From Vallitalea okinawensis (GTDB lineage Bacteria; Bacillota; Clostridia; Lachnospirales; PQDH01), in the NCBI RefSeq assembly GCF_002964605.1, contig NZ_PQDH01000026.1:1-37494 (forward strand): a stretch of 37,494 nt of DNA, in the 5' to 3' direction. A program made the position numbers and the translations under genes. Shown piece after piece: positions 35,225 through 37,494 of this stretch; position 1 is the first letter of the stretch; every line of letters starts with the position of its first letter. The notes beneath the pieces were generated by a model that searched no databases, was not told the DNA's origin, and saw only the letters and a list, made by a program, of their open reading frames with translations.

Positions 35225-36190
35225 TTATTTAACTAATTCGTAACCTTTATTTGCCCAGCCTAATGGTGCATTAGAACCTACGCCTACACCACCATTTAAG
35301 GAAACAGCATCATAACCTAATAATCTTAAGCCTGCAACTGTTTGACCTGCTGTTTGACCTGAGTAGCAATATACAACAATTGTCTTATCCTTTGGTAAGT
35401 TAGAGAAGGATTGTTCCATACCTGCTCCCCAAGGAATATTTTCAGCTCCATCGATATGACCATTAGCAAAATCTTCTGCTGAACGGATAGATAATAGATA
35501 GAAATCATCTTTGTTATCAATCATTGCTTTTAAGTTATCTTCTGATACTTTATAATTCTTAAAAGTAGTTTCTTTTACATCTGCTAAACCTGCATAATAA
35601 GCATCTAAAGCTGTTTGAACTTCTGCATTAATTTCAGTTACATCTTCACCAAATTCATTAGCATCTGTTACAGAAACACTCTCATAACCTTCAACTTTAG
35701 AAATACCAAAGTTCCAACCTAAGTTAACACTTCTTGCATTGAAACCTGCTAAGTTAAGTGTCATCACTGTTTGACCAGCTGTTTGACCAGAATAACAGTA
35801 CACATAAACTGGTACATCACTTGGTATTTTACTTAAACTATCACTAATAGCAGTTCCCCATGGTGCATTGTAAGCTCCTTTTACATGGCCTGCTGCATAA
35901 TCTTCTGCTGTACGGATATCTAAAATAAACATATCTTCACCAGCATTAACTTTTTCAATAAACTCTTTTTGATTAATTTTATAAATATGTTCAGGCATGT
36001 TAGCAAAGTAAGCATTAACACCTTTTTCTACTTCAGAGACCTTTGTTTCATCTACAACCATAGCTGATTGAGCTGGTTCTTCAACCTTTTCTTCAACTTT
36101 TTTTTCTTCTGAGCTACATCCAACCATAGCTGTACCTAATACCATGATCATAGCTAAGATTAATGCCATCTTTTTAGTAAATTTCATCAT
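35225..36190 (-). CDS. lipoprotein with two rhodanese domains
   Basis: The signal peptide ends in lipobox MVGC (Cys25), so the protein is anchored outside the membrane. It has a Glu/Lys-rich spacer and two rhodanese domains (about 65-165 and 205-315). Both carry the same active loop YCYSGQTAGQT with Cys132 and Cys275, so both could carry a persulfide. The two are similar and look like a duplication. Such proteins move sulfane sulfur or act in sulfide/polysulfide handling. It lies 39 bp after another sulfurtransferase lipoprotein gene and is likely cotranscribed. Confidence 0.9.
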   Translation of the reverse strand: MMKFTKKMALILAMIMVLGTAMVGCSSEEKKVEEKVEEPAQSAMVVDETKVSEVEKGVNAYFANMPEHIYKINQKEFIEKVNAGEDMFILDIRTAEDYAAGHVKGAYNAPWGTAISDSLSKIPSDVPVYVYCYSGQTAGQTVMTLNLAGFNARSVNLGWNFGISKVEGYESVSVTDANEFGEDVTEINAEVQTALDAYYAGLADVKETTFKNYKVSEDNLKAMIDNKDDFYLLSIRSAEDFANGHIDGAENIPWGAGMEQSFSNLPKDKTIVVYCYSGQTAGQTVAGLRLLGYDAVSLNGGVGVGSNAPLGWANKGYELVK

Positions 36191-36229
36191 AATTTACCCT
36201 CCCTATTTGTTCTCATTCCCTAATCATTA

Positions 36230-37150
36230 TTAAGAAGCATCTTGACTTGTAATAGTGGTTTGGGTTGTACCTTGTACTGGAAGTCCAGCACCACTCCATT
36301 GAATCCAAGCACCATCAAATACTTTTACATTAGTGTAACCTGCTTCTTCTAACAATAATGCAGTTTGAGTTGCACGATAAGATGACTTGCAAAAAAGAAT
36401 AATTTCATCATCTTTATCAATGCCAAGTTTGTTGTAATCTAGATAAATAGTACGGTCAGACTTGAAAGTACCATCGGTGTATAAGTTCTTAGTATGTGGA
36501 TACAATACAGCATTAGGTATTGTTCCTTCTTCATACTCAGCAACACTTCTTACATCAAGAAGTACAGTACCTTCTTGTGGATTTGATGAATAAGCTTTGA
36601 CATCATCTAATGTAGCTAGATAAGATGCATCTAAATCTTTTGCTACATATGTAGACTCAGGTAAATTAGTCTCTGCAGCTGAAGCTGCTAAATTACCTTT
36701 GTTCATTTCACTCTCAATAGCTTTTTGTCCACCATTGATAAGTTTAATGTTATTATGACCATAAGCTTTTAAAGTCCACCATACGCGTCCAGCGTATACT
36801 CCGGCACTGTTATCATATACATAAATAATGGAATCATTACTAATTCCTTTACTGCTTAAAACTGCCTCAACTTGTTCTTTTGGTGCAATGGTAGCTTTGA
36901 CAGGTTCAGAAACTGTGAGTTCACTTGGATTAAGATGAACCGCGCCATCTAAATGACCCACAGCATAATCTTCTGCTGAACGAGCATCGATAACGATGAC
37001 ATTACTCTTACTCAGTTCATCCTTTAATGCTGAGGCTTCTATAACGTTATTGCTTTCCTTATAAGTTGTACTAGAAGCACATCCATAAAGAAATACCATG
37101 GTTACTAAAAGCACCAAACTTAATAGTAATTGACGTGATTTAATTTTCAT
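36230..37150 (-). CDS. thiosulfate sulfurtransferase-type lipoprotein
   Basis: Lipobox LYGC (Cys24) marks an exported lipoprotein. Two rhodanese domains follow, as in TST/SseA enzymes. The first (about 36-150) lacks the active cysteine, having Asp113 in VYDNSAG. The second (about 175-295) has the active loop FCKSSYRATQ with Cys254. This is the standard arrangement of one regulatory and one active domain. The final GAWIQWSGAGLPV is typical. It is the first gene of a two-gene unit with a CsoR/CstR-like operator in front, and probably acts on thiosulfate or persulfides outside the cell. Confidence 0.92.
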   Translation of the reverse strand: MKIKSRQLLLSLVLLVTMVFLYGCASSTTYKESNNVIEASALKDELSKSNVIVIDARSAEDYAVGHLDGAVHLNPSELTVSEPVKATIAPKEQVEAVLSSKGISNDSIIYVYDNSAGVYAGRVWWTLKAYGHNNIKLINGGQKAIESEMNKGNLAASAAETNLPESTYVAKDLDASYLATLDDVKAYSSNPQEGTVLLDVRSVAEYEEGTIPNAVLYPHTKNLYTDGTFKSDRTIYLDYNKLGIDKDDEIILFCKSSYRATQTALLLEEAGYTNVKVFDGAWIQWSGAGLPVQGTTQTTITSQDAS

Positions 37151-37241
37151 TCACTCTTACCTCCTATGAAGGTTCGTTAAAAAATCTACAATAAAAGGAG
37201 AAATAACACAAAACAGATTGTTATTAAATATGTTCACTCTT

Positions 37242-37247
37242 ATTATA
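37242..37247 (-). promoter_or_regulatory. -10 of the sulfurtransferase operon
   Basis: On the minus strand TATAAT, about 90 bases upstream of the start codon. No good -35 is seen; the spacer and -35 positions are taken up by the inverted repeat at 37251-37273. Confidence 0.5.
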
Positions 37248-37250
37248 CAT

Positions 37251-37273
37251 GATAATCCCTTATAGGGGTTATC
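37251..37273. promoter_or_regulatory. CsoR/CstR-like operator
   Basis: A G/C-flanked inverted repeat: GATAATCCC, centre TTAT, then AGGGGTTATC. It resembles sites of the CsoR family (TACCCC and GGGGTA halves around an AT centre). CstR, the persulfide-sensing member in Staphylococcus, controls rhodanese and sulfurtransferase genes. The site lies 4 bp upstream of the -10 of two rhodanese lipoprotein genes. No regulator gene is in the window. Confidence 0.5.
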
Positions 37274-37339
37274 GCATTTCTTAATACAGTATCGTAAAAA
37301 CGAATATAAATGTTTTTCCCTCACCTATTACATACAGAA

Positions 37340-37434
37340 AACATGTTGGGGGTTCTATGGAGCTATGAGCCACGGAGGGCGAACCTAGCTGTCTAAGACA
37401 TGAACGTCTTTCCAGCCAGCGTAATAGGTCCCCC
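37340..37434 (+). repeat. family A structured element, copy 3
   Basis: The inner part of the outer stem (GGGGGTTCTAT with ATAGGTCCCCC, one mismatch and one G-T wobble), the inner stem CTAGCTG/CAGCCAG (one mismatch) and the AAGAC/GTCTT hairpin with loop ATGAAC are kept. The distal part of the outer stem is lost on the right, where the next copy begins. The repeat period to copy 4 is 111 bp. Confidence 0.8.
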
Positions 37435-37450
37435 TCTATTACATACAGAA

Positions 37451-37494
37451 AGCATGTTGGGGGTCTATGGAGCAGTGAGCCACGGAGGGCGAAC
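37451..37494 (+). repeat. family A structured element, copy 4, cut by window end
   Basis: The sequence repeats copy 3 from its left arm to GAGGGCGAAC with few changes, preceded by the same CTATTACATACAGAA. The window ends inside it, so its right arm is not seen. Confidence 0.75.

Noticed and set aside
37325-37494. CRISPR array from the tandem repeat
   Set aside because: Units are about 111 bp with internal stems and no unique spacers; no cas genes nearby.

Overview
The window reads as a chromosomal segment of a low-GC, Gram-positive anaerobe of the class Clostridia. A Lachnospirales or Vallitalea-like lineage is my best guess, but the placement is soft. Signs are a Bacillus-type PurF with Fe-S cysteines, a cobalamin-dependent glutamate mutase fermentation cluster, many lipoproteins, chemoreceptors with HD-GYP signalling, TTGACA/TATAAT promoters, strong AGGAGG ribosome sites and candidate LexA and PurR boxes. 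I see no phage, transposase or CRISPR genes. Nearly all genes are complete and ordinary in length.

Layout. 1-2836: the first bases of a 16S rRNA gene (minus strand) with a strong promoter, two tRNA-Ser genes, ispD and a PIN/TRAM membrane protein. 2837-4600: ferritin, a TlpA-like thioredoxin lipoprotein and thpR. 4781-11517: a seven-gene purine operon purK-E-C-F-M-N-D (minus), with a promoter and a pair of PurR-like boxes; purH, purL/Q/S and purB are absent. 11927-17721: an MltG-like anchored protein, an unknown membrane protein, a stress-type protein with a ferritin-like diiron protein, a Crp/Fnr regulator, a double P-loop ATPase and an HD-GYP protein. 18095-25621: the glutamate mutase cluster glmS-glmL-glmE-mal, followed by an AtuA-family/DUF4387 pair and a P-loop ATPase. 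26139-32910: two chemoreceptors flanking add (adenosine deaminase) and cyuA (cysteine desulfidase). 33029-37150: uvrB with two LexA-like boxes, then two rhodanese lipoproteins with a CsoR/CstR-like operator.

The genes combine into glutamate fermentation through 3-methylaspartate and mesaconate, de novo and salvage purine metabolism, cysteine and sulfane-sulfur handling at the cell surface, iron storage, and environmental sensing.

The most interesting non-coding content is: (1) family A, three full or nearly full copies plus one copy cut by the window edge, of a roughly 103-nt element with two nested stems. About eleven base pairs change on both sides between copies, which indicates a structure under selection; I do not recognise it. 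(2) Family B, a shorter inverted-repeat element in intergenic regions. (3) A clear adenine-type purine riboswitch with a terminator platform upstream of add, with a family B element inserted between it and the gene. (4) The AtuA/DUF4387 pair at the place where a mesaconate hydratase would be expected.
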